Shown here one piece after another: positions 9,602-18,994 of a DNA stretch of 64,000 nucleotides. Each line of letters begins with the position of its first letter. Within the stretch, counting starts at the first letter, position 1. Under the pieces are notes generated by a model. It saw nothing but the letters and a program-made list of their open reading frames with translations, was not told where the DNA came from and did not search any database. Origin of the DNA: Rufibacter sp. DG15C (GTDB lineage Bacteria; Bacteroidota; Bacteroidia; Cytophagales; Hymenobacteraceae); the NCBI RefSeq assembly GCF_001577755.1, contig NZ_CP010776.1, positions 3,472,001 through 3,536,000 on the forward strand, in the 5' to 3' direction. A program made the position numbers and the translations under genes.

Positions 9602-10801
9602 ATGAAACCATTCATGCTCTTTACCTCTACCTCGTTGAAAAAGAATCTAAGTATCCTACTGGCTTTGCTTTGGGCTATCAATTTGCAAGCGCAAGAAATC
9701 CCCCCCGTGGTTAAACCAGACACAGTGGGCATCCCTCCTATAGACACATTACCAAAGGTGAAGCAAGATTCTGTGCAGTTCACAACAAATGATACCTTAA
9801 GGGTCACTAAAAACAAATGGGACATTTTCCCGATTGTCTACTACACGCCAGAAACTCAATTTGCATTTGGGGTGAAGGCCATTTACGTCCAGAAGTTTTC
9901 CGGCAGCACCGCCAACGACAGGCCTACCTCCTATCCGTTAACGCTCACCTACACCACCCAAAAGCAAATCATTGTCAATGCCAACGCCGACATCTGGAAG
10001 CGGCACAATGCGGTGCACATGCAAGGGTGGTTGGGCTATTCTATCTATCCGTACTTCTTCTACGGCGTAGGCAATGACACGAAAGAAGAAGCTGAAGAGG
10101 AGTTCACCAGCCGCATTTTTGATGCCTATGCCCAATATGAGCAGAAGGTTTTGGGCAATGTGTATGTGGGTGGACGGTATGAATTCAGGAGAGAAACGAT
10201 TCCTACGGTGACCGAGGAAGGATTATTAGCGCAGGGTGATATCCTGGGAAGCAACGGGACCCGCGCTTCTGGTCTGGGACCGGTGGTAAGCTATGATACC
10301 CGGGATCATTTGTATTACCCAAGAAACGGGGCCTTTCATCAGGTTTCTTATCTGGTGTTTGCTAAGGCTTTGGGCAGCGAATCCAACTTTAGTCGTTATA
10401 GATTGGATCTCCGGAAGTACATTAGTCTGAAGCGGAGCGTTTTGGCGGGACAGGCATATTTCAATTTCACCACAGGCAGCACTCCTTTTCAATATCTATC
10501 CTACCTGGGAGGTGGCAATGTACTGAGAGGCTTCTTGGAGGCCAGATACCGGGACCGTCATGCCATGGTCTACCAGTTAGAATACCGGGCGCCATTGTTT
10601 AAACGAATGGGGATTGTAGGCTTTGCCGCCACGGGCCAGGTTGTACCTTCTTTAAAGGACTATACTTTCAGTGACCAGCACTTGGCTGCAGGTGGCGGCT
10701 TGCGGTATAGGCTAAACCCCGAAGGTATGAACATTAGAATGGACGTGGCCGTGTCTAAGGCTGGTAATTACATCTACTTTTCAGTGAACGAGGCATTTTA
10801 G
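9602..10801 (+). CDS. Omp85/BamA-superfamily outer-membrane barrel protein
   Basis: From the ATG at 9602 the protein has 399 residues and a signal peptide ending LQAQ. The upstream open frame to 9512 would put 30 codons before the signal, so it is rejected. The C-terminal two thirds is a 16-strand-type barrel of the surface-antigen D15 family. LGPVVSYDTRDHLYYPRNG is the usual first conserved segment, and LGGGNVLRGFLEARYRDR carries the VRGF-type loop-6 motif. The chain ends in a terminal aromatic (EAF). There are no POTRA repeats, so it is shorter than BamA. Its exact role is unknown. Confidence 0.85.
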   Translation: MKPFMLFTSTSLKKNLSILLALLWAINLQAQEIPPVVKPDTVGIPPIDTLPKVKQDSVQFTTNDTLRVTKNKWDIFPIVYYTPETQFAFGVKAIYVQKFSGSTANDRPTSYPLTLTYTTQKQIIVNANADIWKRHNAVHMQGWLGYSIYPYFFYGVGNDTKEEAEEEFTSRIFDAYAQYEQKVLGNVYVGGRYEFRRETIPTVTEEGLLAQGDILGSNGTRASGLGPVVSYDTRDHLYYPRNGAFHQVSYLVFAKALGSESNFSRYRLDLRKYISLKRSVLAGQAYFNFTTGSTPFQYLSYLGGGNVLRGFLEARYRDRHAMVYQLEYRAPLFKRMGIVGFAATGQVVPSLKDYTFSDQHLAAGGGLRYRLNPEGMNIRMDVAVSKAGNYIYFSVNEAF

Positions 10802-10815
10802 GCTTCTTTTTTCAG

Positions 10816-10853
10816 AAAAAAGGGGAAAACAGAAAATCTGTTTTCCCCTTTTG
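10816..10853. terminator. Bidirectional intrinsic terminator
   Basis: AAGGGGAAAACAGA pairs with TCTGTTTTCCCCTT, with A and T runs on both sides, between the convergent Omp85-type and nuclease genes. This convergent gap has no palindromic element. Confidence 0.85.
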
Positions 10854-10874
10854 CATTTATGGAATGTCTGTAGA

Positions 10875-11654
10875 CTATCCGTAAATCTCATTCAAAACTC
10901 CTGCCAAGCGTAAACCAGCCTGCAAAAGGCACTTTTCAATGGTGCTGTAGTTTTGGTAGGCGTATTTATAACCAAGTTTTAAATCTGGCGGCAAGTTATA
11001 TACCTGCGGGCGGTACACCATCATGCCATAAGCCCAATCCTTGATAGATCCAGCTTGCCATGATTTCATTTCTTGCTGGCTGGCGTCTCCTAGAAAATAA
11101 GCCAGTTCTGAGTAGCTTAGGTCTTTGCCGTCAATAATATCACTGTCCCACACACGATGAAGATTGGAATTCTGGCCAAACCACTGTAGCCTCACCGAAT
11201 TTCCGCCGTTGTCATCTTTGCCCCCAACGTGCAAAGGCTGGTGCAAGTCACCTAGCAAGTGCACTAGATACTTTAGGTATTCCTGCTCTTTTTCTTTGGA
11301 AAGGTTCTTGGCCTTTAGGGCAGCAATCACATCCTCCAACTTCATCACCAAATCCCCCTTCGGGTTTTTAGTGGTCTGCTCATAAGTGGTATTGTCTGGG
11401 ATAGTTACCCAGTGCCAATCATGGGTGTGGTTATAGGCCGTATCTGATTTGATGTCATCCATCCAGGTAGAAACCTCCGCCAGTGAGTTGTTCTGCAACA
11501 CTTGCATCACCTTTTTTCTAACTTTTTTCTTTAAATGCTGCTCGGCTACTAAACCAACCACGCGGTGGCCGGTCTGTCCCCAGGCAAAGGCCTGCCCAAT
11601 CATCAAAGGAAGAAGGAAGGCAAGGCAGATTACTTTCTTAAAATTCAATTTCAT
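10875..11654 (-). CDS. Secreted S1/P1-type nuclease
   Basis: The protein has 259 residues from the ATG at 11654, which opens the signal peptide (MKLNFKKVICLAFLLPLMIG). The mature end starts at Trp (WGQTGHRVVGLVAEQHL). In this family the N-terminal Trp and following His bind the zinc cluster. Further ligands are seen in STWMDDIKSD, THDWHWVTIP and HLLGDLHQPLHVGG-like segments. S1/P1 enzymes degrade single-stranded DNA and RNA and remove 3' phosphates. It should act in the periplasm or outside the cell, probably in phosphate or nucleotide scavenging. Confidence 0.93.
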   Translation of the reverse strand: MKLNFKKVICLAFLLPLMIGQAFAWGQTGHRVVGLVAEQHLKKKVRKKVMQVLQNNSLAEVSTWMDDIKSDTAYNHTHDWHWVTIPDNTTYEQTTKNPKGDLVMKLEDVIAALKAKNLSKEKEQEYLKYLVHLLGDLHQPLHVGGKDDNGGNSVRLQWFGQNSNLHRVWDSDIIDGKDLSYSELAYFLGDASQQEMKSWQAGSIKDWAYGMMVYRPQVYNLPPDLKLGYKYAYQNYSTIEKCLLQAGLRLAGVLNEIYG

Positions 11655-11688
11655 GAGTTTGGTTTGCGCTTTATACAAATGTAGGGGA

Positions 11689-11696
11689 CAAAGATA
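11689..11696 (-). promoter_or_regulatory. Possible -7 promoter box for the nuclease gene
   Basis: The minus strand reads TATCTTTG, an exact match to the Bacteroidota TAnnTTTG box, 35 bp before the nuclease ATG. A TTTTG that might be the -33 box is 26 bp further upstream, which is longer than usual. Confidence 0.4.
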
Positions 11697-11739
11697 CTGA
11701 ACTTAAGCATTGTAAAGCGGATCAAAAATTGGTGCAGTC

Positions 11740-12045
11740 TTATTCTTCCTCTACCCAGCCGGTATAAGTGTCTTTTATAGAATCGTGAAAAACTTTCAGG
11801 ACTTTGTCTGTGGGCTGTTCTTCTTGCAGCACGGTGAATTCATAATACAATTGGCCATCCTGCTGATCGTCGTCATCTGAGGTATTGCTTTTCTCCTCCA
11901 CCATGATCAGGTTGTCACCAGTCAGCATGAGGGGGGCGTGTACAAATATCTCTGGCGGTGAAAGGTAATGGGTAGTGTTATACAGAATATAATCAGTGGC
12001 TTTTAACAACTCTATATTTCCCTTTACTACAATTTTATCTTGCAT
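11740..12045 (-). CDS. Hypothetical protein, 101 residues
   Basis: I do not recognise this small cytosolic protein. It has no signal peptide or membrane segment. A beta-rich N-terminal half (KIVVKGNIELLKATDYILY) is followed by an acidic run (SNTSDDDDQQDG) and an acidic end (GWVEEE). The ATG at 12045 is the only reasonable start. It lies between the tRNA-Thr terminator and the nuclease gene, on the same strand. Confidence 0.6.
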   Translation of the reverse strand: MQDKIVVKGNIELLKATDYILYNTTHYLSPPEIFVHAPLMLTGDNLIMVEEKSNTSDDDDQQDGQLYYEFTVLQEEQPTDKVLKVFHDSIKDTYTGWVEEE

Positions 12046-12090
12046 AAGCTTCTTGAATTTGGCACTGAGTAAAGGAAACGGGTATAAACC

Positions 12091-12127
12091 AAAAAAGCAC
12101 TTATACCTTGAAGATATAAGTGCTTTT
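12091..12127 (-). terminator. Terminator after tRNA-Thr
   Basis: AAAAGCACTTATA pairs with TATAAGTGCTTTT. On the minus strand the stem runs into TTTTTTGG, directly behind the tRNA 3' end. Confidence 0.8.
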
Positions 12128-12131
12128 GTTG

Positions 12132-12204
<73 letters not shown>

Positions 12205-12331
12205 AATCCGTTATCAGCGCTGGTGTGTTGCTGATAACGATACAAAAGTAGCGGTCTAAACTATATTTGCAAAGCCCCCTTCTACTTTTTTTTAGGGTTT
12301 TTACCAACCCCTTGAAAATCAAGAGAAAAAT

Positions 12332-14518
12332 TTACGACCTAATTACTTTTAATTGGCTTTTCAGGTGCTGAATGCGGTTTTGCGCATCATCAATTTTAGC
12401 CTGATATTCTTCTCTCAGCTTTTCTGCGTTCTTAGAACGGGCAAAAAACTCAATATTGGTTCTTAGCGTGGAGATGTCATTCTCTAATGACGTGATGTCT
12501 CTGCGCAGGTGCTGCTCCTTCTGGTACAACTTCTGGTCACCGTCTGGGCTAGACTTCAATTGCGTCAACTGCAATTGGAACAGTTTCTGCTCCCGCTCCT
12601 GGGCGCTTAATTCGGGTACGCGTTGTAGGTATTGCGCCAATAACTGATTAAAGCGTTCTTCCACCTTGCCATTACGCTTGCCTTCTGTAGTTAAGGCCTG
12701 CCATTCTTGGTTGATGGTGTTGAACTCCTCCATTGAACCTACCAAGGCCGGGTCTGCAATCTTGGTAGCCAACTGCTCTGTGTATTCCAGTTTAGCTGCA
12801 GACAGTTGGTTGAGCTGGGCCTCTTTGTGCTGAGATTCTAAATGCAGACGGTCAAAGAAAGCATTACAGGCAGATCTGAAGCGGTTCCAGATTTTGTCTG
12901 AATACTTGTCTGGCACCCGGCCAATGGTCTTCCATTTTTTCTGAAGCTGAATCAACTTCTCTTTGGTTGGGTCCCAGTCTTCACTGTTCTGCAAAGATTC
13001 GGCTTCCTCGCACAGCGCCACCTTTTGACGGTAGTTTTGCATCTTCTCCTCGTCCAAGGCCTTAAAGAAAGTGTTCTTGTGATGGAAGAAGGCTTTATAG
13101 CTGCTCCAGAAGGCTTTGTTTACCTCTTCGGCGTTTTCTTTAGGCACCAAACCGGCGGCGTCCCAACGCTCTTTCAATTGCTGGATCTGGTCGGTTTTGT
13201 CGCGCCAATCATTGATGCGGTCAGATTTGAAGTTCTGGTACTGCTCAATTTCTGCTAAAAGCGCTCTTTTCTTTTCAAGATTCTGGACTTCTACTTCGCG
13301 CCTAGACTCTAAGAAAGATTTTTTGCGCTCATGCACCTTCTCAGACGCCTGGATAAAGCGGTTCCAGATCTGGTCCCGGACCTCATTGGGCACAGGCCCG
13401 ATGTGTTTCCACTCATCATGCAGGTTTCTGAGTTCTTGCAAGGCTTTGTTGATGTTCTCTTCCCCGGCCAAGCTTTCTGCTCGCTCGCAAAGATGCGTCT
13501 TGGCGTCTAGGTTGCGCTTGCGATCCAGTTCCTTTAGTTCAAAGAAGATACTACGGTTGTTGTAGTACATGTCCAGAAGGGCATGATACGAATTCCAGAG
13601 TTGCTGGGCATCTGCGTTTGGCACCTGGCCAATAGACTTCCACTCATTTTGCAACTCTTTGATGGCCGTGCCGCTGGTGTTGGTTTCAGAAGATTCCAAT
13701 AGCACGCGCAAGCGCTCCAGCAGGTCTTTCTTCTTTTGAAGGTTGACTATTTTTTGCTCCTCCTCCTGGCGTTGCTCTCTGGCTCTAGCTTCACGGTACC
13801 GCTGAATAGCCTGCTCCACTTCTTGGTGTTCTTTGGGCGCATGAAACTCAAAATCATCAGCTGCACCACCTTCGCCTATAAACCGCTTTAAAGCATCTTG
13901 GCGCTCTTCATGAAAACGATGCTCATATTGACGGTACACCTCTATTAATTGTCTGGAAGACTTTTTAGCCTGTACTTCACTAGCCAGAGTAATGATCTTC
14001 TTTCTTATTTCTTCAATAGGTGCGTGGCTTAAATCCTCATGCGCGTGTAAGTCTTCATCTTCTAAATGATGATGAATGTCCTGTATAGTGGAAGGAGTAT
14101 TATCTTGCTCTAAAGCCGCTGCTGGCGTATTGGACTCAACTGATGCTTGAGGTGCTTCAGGGGTGATAGTAGCGCTAGAAACAGGTTGTTCTTCAGAAGG
14201 CACTTGGGTTTGTGCGGGGGTGGCTTCTGGGGCGGCTGGTTCTTCTGAGGTTAGAACAGAGGACTCGGTCATCTCTGGTTGAACCTTTGGTGCCTCCACC
14301 TCTGGTGTCATTTCTGCTTCTGCTGTAAACTGCTCCTCATTTTCTACAGGAGGCTCCTCTACCATTGTGTGGCTATCTGTGGGAGATGTAGCCTGCGAGC
14401 GAGCGTTAATATCAGCTAATCTTTCCTCTACCAGGCGACGTTGCTCATTTGCCCGCTGCTCTGCACTAGGTTCAGCAGAATTCTTTTGATGTTGGTTTTC
14501 CTGTTCTTGGTTCATCAT
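12332..14518 (-). CDS. DUF349 repeat protein
   Basis: This is a 728-residue cytosolic protein. The first 170 residues are low-complexity, rich in Glu, Pro, Ala and Gln. After that come repeated DUF349 modules with the pattern W..IG.VP....-W-F, for example LQNEWKSIGQVPNADAQQLW near 290, DEWKHIGPVPNEVRDQIW near 368 and KKWKTIGRVPDKYSDKIW near 530. The C-terminus is coiled coil. Bacteroidota usually carry one such long protein; the function is not established. Two ATGs are adjacent at the start (14518 and 14515). yqgE is 22 bp upstream and probably cotranscribed. Confidence 0.9.
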   Translation of the reverse strand: MMNQEQENQHQKNSAEPSAEQRANEQRRLVEERLADINARSQATSPTDSHTMVEEPPVENEEQFTAEAEMTPEVEAPKVQPEMTESSVLTSEEPAAPEATPAQTQVPSEEQPVSSATITPEAPQASVESNTPAAALEQDNTPSTIQDIHHHLEDEDLHAHEDLSHAPIEEIRKKIITLASEVQAKKSSRQLIEVYRQYEHRFHEERQDALKRFIGEGGAADDFEFHAPKEHQEVEQAIQRYREARAREQRQEEEQKIVNLQKKKDLLERLRVLLESSETNTSGTAIKELQNEWKSIGQVPNADAQQLWNSYHALLDMYYNNRSIFFELKELDRKRNLDAKTHLCERAESLAGEENINKALQELRNLHDEWKHIGPVPNEVRDQIWNRFIQASEKVHERKKSFLESRREVEVQNLEKKRALLAEIEQYQNFKSDRINDWRDKTDQIQQLKERWDAAGLVPKENAEEVNKAFWSSYKAFFHHKNTFFKALDEEKMQNYRQKVALCEEAESLQNSEDWDPTKEKLIQLQKKWKTIGRVPDKYSDKIWNRFRSACNAFFDRLHLESQHKEAQLNQLSAAKLEYTEQLATKIADPALVGSMEEFNTINQEWQALTTEGKRNGKVEERFNQLLAQYLQRVPELSAQEREQKLFQLQLTQLKSSPDGDQKLYQKEQHLRRDITSLENDISTLRTNIEFFARSKNAEKLREEYQAKIDDAQNRIQHLKSQLKVIRS

Positions 14519-14540
14519 ACACGCGAGGCAAATGCCGTTT

Positions 14541-15095
14541 TTAGTTTAAATTAGGATCTGCGGGGTAGTTTGCATACATCTTATACTTGCCCCCCATTTG
14601 TTTTAAAATGTCTCTCCAAAGAGAATCTATATTCAAATTAAGCAATTTATTAACTGCCTTATTCGTAATAAACCATACATTTTTATCGATTTCTTCTTGT
14701 AGCTGATGGGGGCTCCAGCCAGAATAACCTACAAAGAATCTAATTTGTTCTTGGGATATTAATCCTAAGTTAATTCTTCTTGTCAACTCTTCAAAATTTC
14801 CGCCCCAAAATAATTCGGGAGAAATCTGCTTTGCCTCGGGTAAGTCCTTTAATTTATGGATATAGTGTAATGTATTGGGCTGCATCGGCCCCCCAATGGC
14901 AAGAGAGATGTCAAAAATTTCTTCGTTTATTTCAATAACCTCAGATAGGTTGATGGTGGAAAGCTTATTTAAAACTAATCCTACGGTTCCTTCTTTATCA
15001 TGTTGGCATACCAATACCACGCTTCTTTCAAAGTTGGGGTCCCCTAAAAAAGGCTCTGATATTAAAATGCTGCCGTTTTGAATCTCTTTAGCCAT
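14541..15095 (-). CDS. YqgE/AlgH family protein
   Basis: The 184-residue protein starts best at the ATG at 15095 (MAKEIQNGSILISEP). It shows the family landmarks: LGDPNFERSVVLVCQHD, GTVGLVLNKLS, LAIGGPMQ and FVGYSGWSPHQLQEEI. YqgE/AlgH proteins (UPF0301) are widespread and small. AlgH was linked to alginate expression in Pseudomonas, but the biochemical role is unsettled. The DUF349 gene follows closely on the same strand. pdxH diverges upstream. Confidence 0.95.
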   Translation of the reverse strand: MAKEIQNGSILISEPFLGDPNFERSVVLVCQHDKEGTVGLVLNKLSTINLSEVIEINEEIFDISLAIGGPMQPNTLHYIHKLKDLPEAKQISPELFWGGNFEELTRRINLGLISQEQIRFFVGYSGWSPHQLQEEIDKNVWFITNKAVNKLLNLNIDSLWRDILKQMGGKYKMYANYPADPNLN

Positions 15096-15255
15096 AATGT
15101 GGTGCAAGGATTATCTGGAGTGTCTTTTTGGTATACGTATTTCTAGGTATCTAGATAAATAAATTGTGAAATCAACTGCATAATGCCAATATTTCTCCTT
15201 GGCAGAGCCTCAACAGATCTCCTTCTTTCACTTATCAAACCAGAAATTATTTCTC

Positions 15256-15263
15256 TACTTTTG
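15256..15263 (+). promoter_or_regulatory. Possible -7 promoter box for pdxH
   Basis: TACTTTTG matches the TAnnTTTG box exactly, 20 bp before the pdxH ATG. No clear -33 TTTG is seen at the usual distance. Confidence 0.4.
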
Positions 15264-15283
15264 AGCATTCAATAACCTGGGCC

Positions 15284-15937
15284 ATGGAGAAAACTCTTTC
15301 ATTAGCAGACATACGCATTAACTACTCTAAAAAGATTTTAAACCGGGAGGCGGTTCATGAGAATCCTTTGCAGCAATTTGACGCCTGGATGCAGGAAGCC
15401 CTGGTAGCAAAGGTAGAAGAGCCTACCGCCATGGCCTTAAGCACTGCTAGCGCAGTTGGAAGGCCTTCAGCCCGCATTGTATTGTTGAAAGCTATTGAGG
15501 ACAACGGTTTTGTCTTTTACACCAATTATGAAAGTAGAAAAGGCCAGCAACTCCATGAAAACCCCTTTGCCAGCTTAACCTTCTTCTGGCCTGCCTTAGA
15601 GCGCCAGGTGCGTATAGAGGGGGCGGTACAAAAAGTGCCAGCAGCAACCTCAGATGCCTACTTCCAAAGCAGACCCAAAGGCAGCCAGCTTGGTGCCTGG
15701 TCTTCGCCGCAAAGCCAAGCCATCAAAAACAGAAAAGTACTTGAGGAATTAGAACTGAAGTACAGCCAGGAATTTGCTCAACAAGAAATCATTCCACGCC
15801 CTCCTCATTGGGGCGGATACGCGGTTATTCCAGATAGGATTGAGTTTTGGCAAGGCCGTCCCAATCGCCTGCATGATAGATTGGTTTATTTGAAAGACTC
15901 AGAAGGAAACTGGCAGATAGAGCGATTGGCACCCTAG
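15284..15937 (+). CDS. pdxH: Pyridoxamine/pyridoxine 5'-phosphate oxidase
   Basis: PdxH uses FMN and oxygen to turn pyridoxamine or pyridoxine 5'-phosphate into pyridoxal 5'-phosphate. The 217-residue length is standard. FMN and substrate segments are visible: GRPSARIVLLKAI near residue 62, FFWPALERQVRIEG near 103, SRPKGSQLGAWSS near 127 and the C-terminal GRPNRLHDRLVY followed by IERLAP. It heads a plus-strand run with the DUF1015 and maf genes, but palindrome copy 3 lies immediately after the stop and may separate transcripts. Confidence 0.97.
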   Translation: MEKTLSLADIRINYSKKILNREAVHENPLQQFDAWMQEALVAKVEEPTAMALSTASAVGRPSARIVLLKAIEDNGFVFYTNYESRKGQQLHENPFASLTFFWPALERQVRIEGAVQKVPAATSDAYFQSRPKGSQLGAWSSPQSQAIKNRKVLEELELKYSQEFAQQEIIPRPPHWGGYAVIPDRIEFWQGRPNRLHDRLVYLKDSEGNWQIERLAP

Positions 15938-15942
15938 TCAAC

Positions 15943-15980
15943 CGTTTTTAGCCTCATTTCTGTAAAATAGCCCAAAAACG
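15943..15980. repeat. Palindromic intergenic element, copy 3 of 22
   Basis: Arms CGTTTTTAGCCT and CCCAAAAACG. It fills nearly the whole 46-bp gap between pdxH and the DUF1015 gene and ends 3 bp before the next ATG (15984). Confidence 0.85.
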
Positions 15981-15983
15981 CCC

Positions 15984-17261
15984 ATGGCCGAAATTCTGCC
16001 TATCAAAGGCTTTAGATACAATCCCAAGTTGCCGTTCTCCATTGACGCGCTCACCTCTCCTCTGTTTGACGTGGTGTCCATTAAGCAGCGGCAGGCCTTG
16101 TACCGTAATTCTTACAACAGCATTCACTTGTCCGTGCCACCTGGTCCGGCACCCGCAGAAAGCGCCAAACGTACCGTTGAACACTGGAAACGCGCCGAAA
16201 TCCTTCTGCAAGACCCTTTGCCGGGCATTTATGTGTATTATCAGTATTTCAGGCTGCCTGGCTCAGAGAAGGAATACATCAGGAAGGGATTCATGTGCCA
16301 CATTAAAGCTTATGCCTGGGAAGAAAACGTAGTCTTGCGCCATGAAAACACTATTCCGGCGGCCGTAAATGACCGCATAGAATTATTGGAGCAGACCAAA
16401 TTGCAAACCAGCGCCACCCATGGTTTGTATGAAGACCCTGATTTTTCGTTGGAGCAATACATGGATGAGAGCATCACTTCCCCACTGTATGAGTCTGAAG
16501 ATTACCAAGGGGTAAGAGACGTACTTTCTGTGATCCATGATGCAGTGGTTATTCAAAAGTTTGTAGACCATTTAAAGGACCAACAGGTGTTGTTGGCAGA
16601 TGGGCACCACCGCTATGAAGGCTCCTTGGCCTACCGCAAAAAAATGATGGCGCTCCATCCTGATGCCACCGGTAACGAGGCATTCAACTACCACCTAATG
16701 TACCTCACCAACGCAGATTCTGATGATCTGCGGATTTTGCCTACGCACCGCTTGTTAGAACAACTGCCTATTTCCTCAGAAGAGTTTCTAGGTAAATTAG
16801 AAGAGTATTTCACCGTTAAGCCCATTGAAGACTCTTTCTCATTGACAGACTTGATTGTTGGGAAGAAATGGGCTTTTGGGGTATACATAGACGGACAGGC
16901 CTATAAGATTATCCTGAAGCCCGAAGTCCATGCTCAATTAAATTGGCCGGTGCCACAAGAGGTGAAAGATTTGGATTTAACAGTCCTGCATTTCTTTGTC
17001 TTTGAACAGATCCTGAAGGTAAACCAGGAAGAACAAAGAACCTATCCGGGGTTGTCTTACATCCGGAGCTTCACTGAATGCATTACCAAGGTAGACAGTG
17101 GCCAGGCGCAGGTAGCCTTTATCACCAATGAAGTAAAAATGCAAGAAGTTAGAAAGGTGTGCGCATCTGGGGCCGTCATGCCTCAAAAATCAACCTTCTT
17201 CTATCCTAAAGTAATTTGCGGTTTCCTATTTAGCTCAATTGAAGAAAATGAATTTAGATAA
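15984..17261 (+). CDS. DUF1015 family protein
   Basis: The 425-residue cytosolic protein matches DUF1015. It opens MAEILPIKGFRYNPKL with the early segment ALTSPLFDVVS, and has the hallmark LLADGHHRYEGSLAYRKKM near residue 206. The DGHHRYET-type motif resembles a kinase or nuclease-like active site, but no reaction is established. The gene starts right after palindrome copy 3 and runs into the maf gene with a small overlap, so the two are probably translated together. Confidence 0.9.
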   Translation: MAEILPIKGFRYNPKLPFSIDALTSPLFDVVSIKQRQALYRNSYNSIHLSVPPGPAPAESAKRTVEHWKRAEILLQDPLPGIYVYYQYFRLPGSEKEYIRKGFMCHIKAYAWEENVVLRHENTIPAAVNDRIELLEQTKLQTSATHGLYEDPDFSLEQYMDESITSPLYESEDYQGVRDVLSVIHDAVVIQKFVDHLKDQQVLLADGHHRYEGSLAYRKKMMALHPDATGNEAFNYHLMYLTNADSDDLRILPTHRLLEQLPISSEEFLGKLEEYFTVKPIEDSFSLTDLIVGKKWAFGVYIDGQAYKIILKPEVHAQLNWPVPQEVKDLDLTVLHFFVFEQILKVNQEEQRTYPGLSYIRSFTECITKVDSGQAQVAFITNEVKMQEVRKVCASGAVMPQKSTFFYPKVICGFLFSSIEENEFR

Positions 17262-17817
17262 AACCATCATCCTGGCCTCCAACTCGCCCAGACGGAAAGA
17301 GTTGCTCACCAACTTGGGCATTCCTTTTGAAGTGCGCTTGAAAGAAGTAGACGAATCCTATTCTCCAGAATTGGTGAAAGCCGAAGTAGCGGAATACTTA
17401 GCTGCCCATAAAGCCACTGCTTACCAAGAAGACCTGCAACCCAATGAGGTTCTCATCACTGCAGACACCATTGTGTGCTTAGACGACAAAGTGCTGAACA
17501 AGCCATACGACCACGCCGAAGCCACCCGGATGCTCACCCATCTTTCTGGCCGCAGCCACGAGGTCTACACCGGAGTCTGCCTGATGTCTACAGAGAAAAG
17601 CTTGGTCTTCCATGATGTCACCACTGTCCACTTCAGGGAATTGAGCAGAGACGAAATTGACTATTACATCAACAACTACAAGCCTTTTGACAAGGCCGGA
17701 AGTTATGGCGCCCAGGACTGGTTAGGCATGGTTGGTATTGAACGCATTGAAGGCTCCTACTTTAACGTGATGGGCTTACCTGTCCACCGTCTATATGAGG
17801 AGTTACTATCGTTTTAA
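17248..17817 (+). CDS. maf: Maf-type nucleotide pyrophosphatase
   Basis: Maf proteins hydrolyse non-canonical or pyrimidine nucleoside triphosphates to the monophosphate and limit their entry into nucleic acids. The N-terminus carries LASNSPRRKELL, followed by ADTIVCLDDKVLNKP and DKAGSYGAQDW; the set fits the YhdE-like dTTP/UTP group. The ATG at 17248 gives 189 residues and overlaps the DUF1015 stop by 14 bp; a TTG at 17239 would add three codons. A strong terminator follows. Confidence 0.94.
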   Translation: MNLDKTIILASNSPRRKELLTNLGIPFEVRLKEVDESYSPELVKAEVAEYLAAHKATAYQEDLQPNEVLITADTIVCLDDKVLNKPYDHAEATRMLTHLSGRSHEVYTGVCLMSTEKSLVFHDVTTVHFRELSRDEIDYYINNYKPFDKAGSYGAQDWLGMVGIERIEGSYFNVMGLPVHRLYEELLSF

Positions 17818-17888
17818 AAAATATTGCAACCTGATATAAAGTATATTAACTGCACTTGATTATAATTTCAGTTAAAGTAAAAACCTGC

Positions 17889-17925
17889 CGTTTTTAGCTT
17901 AGTTTCTTAAAAATAGGCCAAAACG
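17889..17925. repeat. Palindromic intergenic element, copy 4 of 22
   Basis: Arms CGTTTTTAGCTT and AGGCCAAAACG, one A shorter than the consensus. It abuts the terminator hairpin at 17924 in the convergent maf/gpsA gap and supplies the U-run on the gpsA side. Confidence 0.8.
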
Positions 17926-17965
17926 AAAGCGCCCACCTCTTAGAGAAGTGGGCGCTTTCGTTTTA
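17924..17965. terminator. Bidirectional intrinsic terminator
   Basis: CGAAAGCGCCCAC (17924-17936) pairs with GTGGGCGCTTTCG (17948-17960). TTTT follows on the plus side. On the minus side the arm of palindrome copy 4 gives CGTTTT. Confidence 0.92.
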
Positions 17966-17990
17966 TAATAAGGAATGGTATTAAGCCTTC

Positions 17991-18980
17991 TTATTTGAAT
18001 TTGTCCTTGAGAATCTCAATCTCCACGGTTGGCGAAATCTTCTCATATAAAATATGATACACAGCCGTAGTTATGGGCATGTCTACGTTCAAACGCTTGT
18101 TGATTTCAAAGATGCTTTCTACGGCATAGTAGCCTTCCGCCACCATGTTCATCTCCACCTGCGCAGACTTAACCGTGTAGCCTCGGCCAATCATATTCCC
18201 GAAGGTCCTGTTTCTACTGAACTGTGAATAGGCGGTTACCAGCAAATCTCCCAGATAAGCACTGCCCGTTAGGTCGCGGTTCAAAGGCATTAAAGCGTCT
18301 ACAAAGCGCTCTATTTCCTGCATGGAGTTGGAGACCATCACCGCCTGGAAGTTATCACCGTAGTTCAACCCATGGGCAATACCGCAGGCCAGCGCTATAA
18401 TGTTCTTCATAACGGCGCAATACTCAATGCCGTCCATGTCATCTAAAGGATTGGCCCTAACGTACCGGTTGCGCAATAGAGCACAAAACTGCTCGGCCCG
18501 TTCCATGTTCAAAGAACCAATGGTCAGGTAAGACTGCTTCTCTAAAGCTACTTCCTCGGCGTGACAGGGACCTGCAATCACGCACTGGTGGTCTGCCGGG
18601 ACGTTGTACTTCTGCTCAAGGTACTGCGTGATAAGCAAGTTCTCCTTCGGGATCATTCCTTTCACCGCAGAAATAAGCGTCTTGCCTTTAAAGGCATCTA
18701 GCGGCAAATCCTTTAGTGCAGTCTGTACAAAGGCTGCCGGCACGGCTAAGATTACCCAGTCAGCCCCCTCAATTGTTTCTATAAGATTAGACGAAGGCTT
18801 GACATGGTTTAAGTCAAACTTTACGCCGCTAAGGTATCTGGGATTGTGGCCAAACTGTTGCAAATGGTGCACGTCATCCTGGTTCCGGATCCACCAGCGC
18901 ACATCTGCCTTGTTCTCAGATAAGACCTTTACAAGGGCGGTGGCCCAACTGCCGCCGCCTAAAACTGCTATTCTTTCCAA
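17991..18980 (-). CDS. gpsA: Glycerol-3-phosphate dehydrogenase [NAD(P)+]
   Basis: GpsA reduces dihydroxyacetone phosphate to sn-glycerol 3-phosphate for phospholipid synthesis. The 329-residue protein has the nucleotide-binding loop AVLGGGSWATALVKVL at residues 5-20, a second conserved segment AVKGMIPKE, the substrate region IAGPCHAEEV and the catalytic-lysine segment CAVMKNIIALACGIAHGL. The start is TTG at 18980; no ATG precedes it. It lies 14 bp behind the efflux adaptor gene and may be read through from it. Confidence 0.97.
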   Translation of the reverse strand: MERIAVLGGGSWATALVKVLSENKADVRWWIRNQDDVHHLQQFGHNPRYLSGVKFDLNHVKPSSNLIETIEGADWVILAVPAAFVQTALKDLPLDAFKGKTLISAVKGMIPKENLLITQYLEQKYNVPADHQCVIAGPCHAEEVALEKQSYLTIGSLNMERAEQFCALLRNRYVRANPLDDMDGIEYCAVMKNIIALACGIAHGLNYGDNFQAVMVSNSMQEIERFVDALMPLNRDLTGSAYLGDLLVTAYSQFSRNRTFGNMIGRGYTVKSAQVEMNMVAEGYYAVESIFEINKRLNVDMPITTAVYHILYEKISPTVEIEILKDKFK

Positions 18981-18994
18981 TTGATACAGGGGTG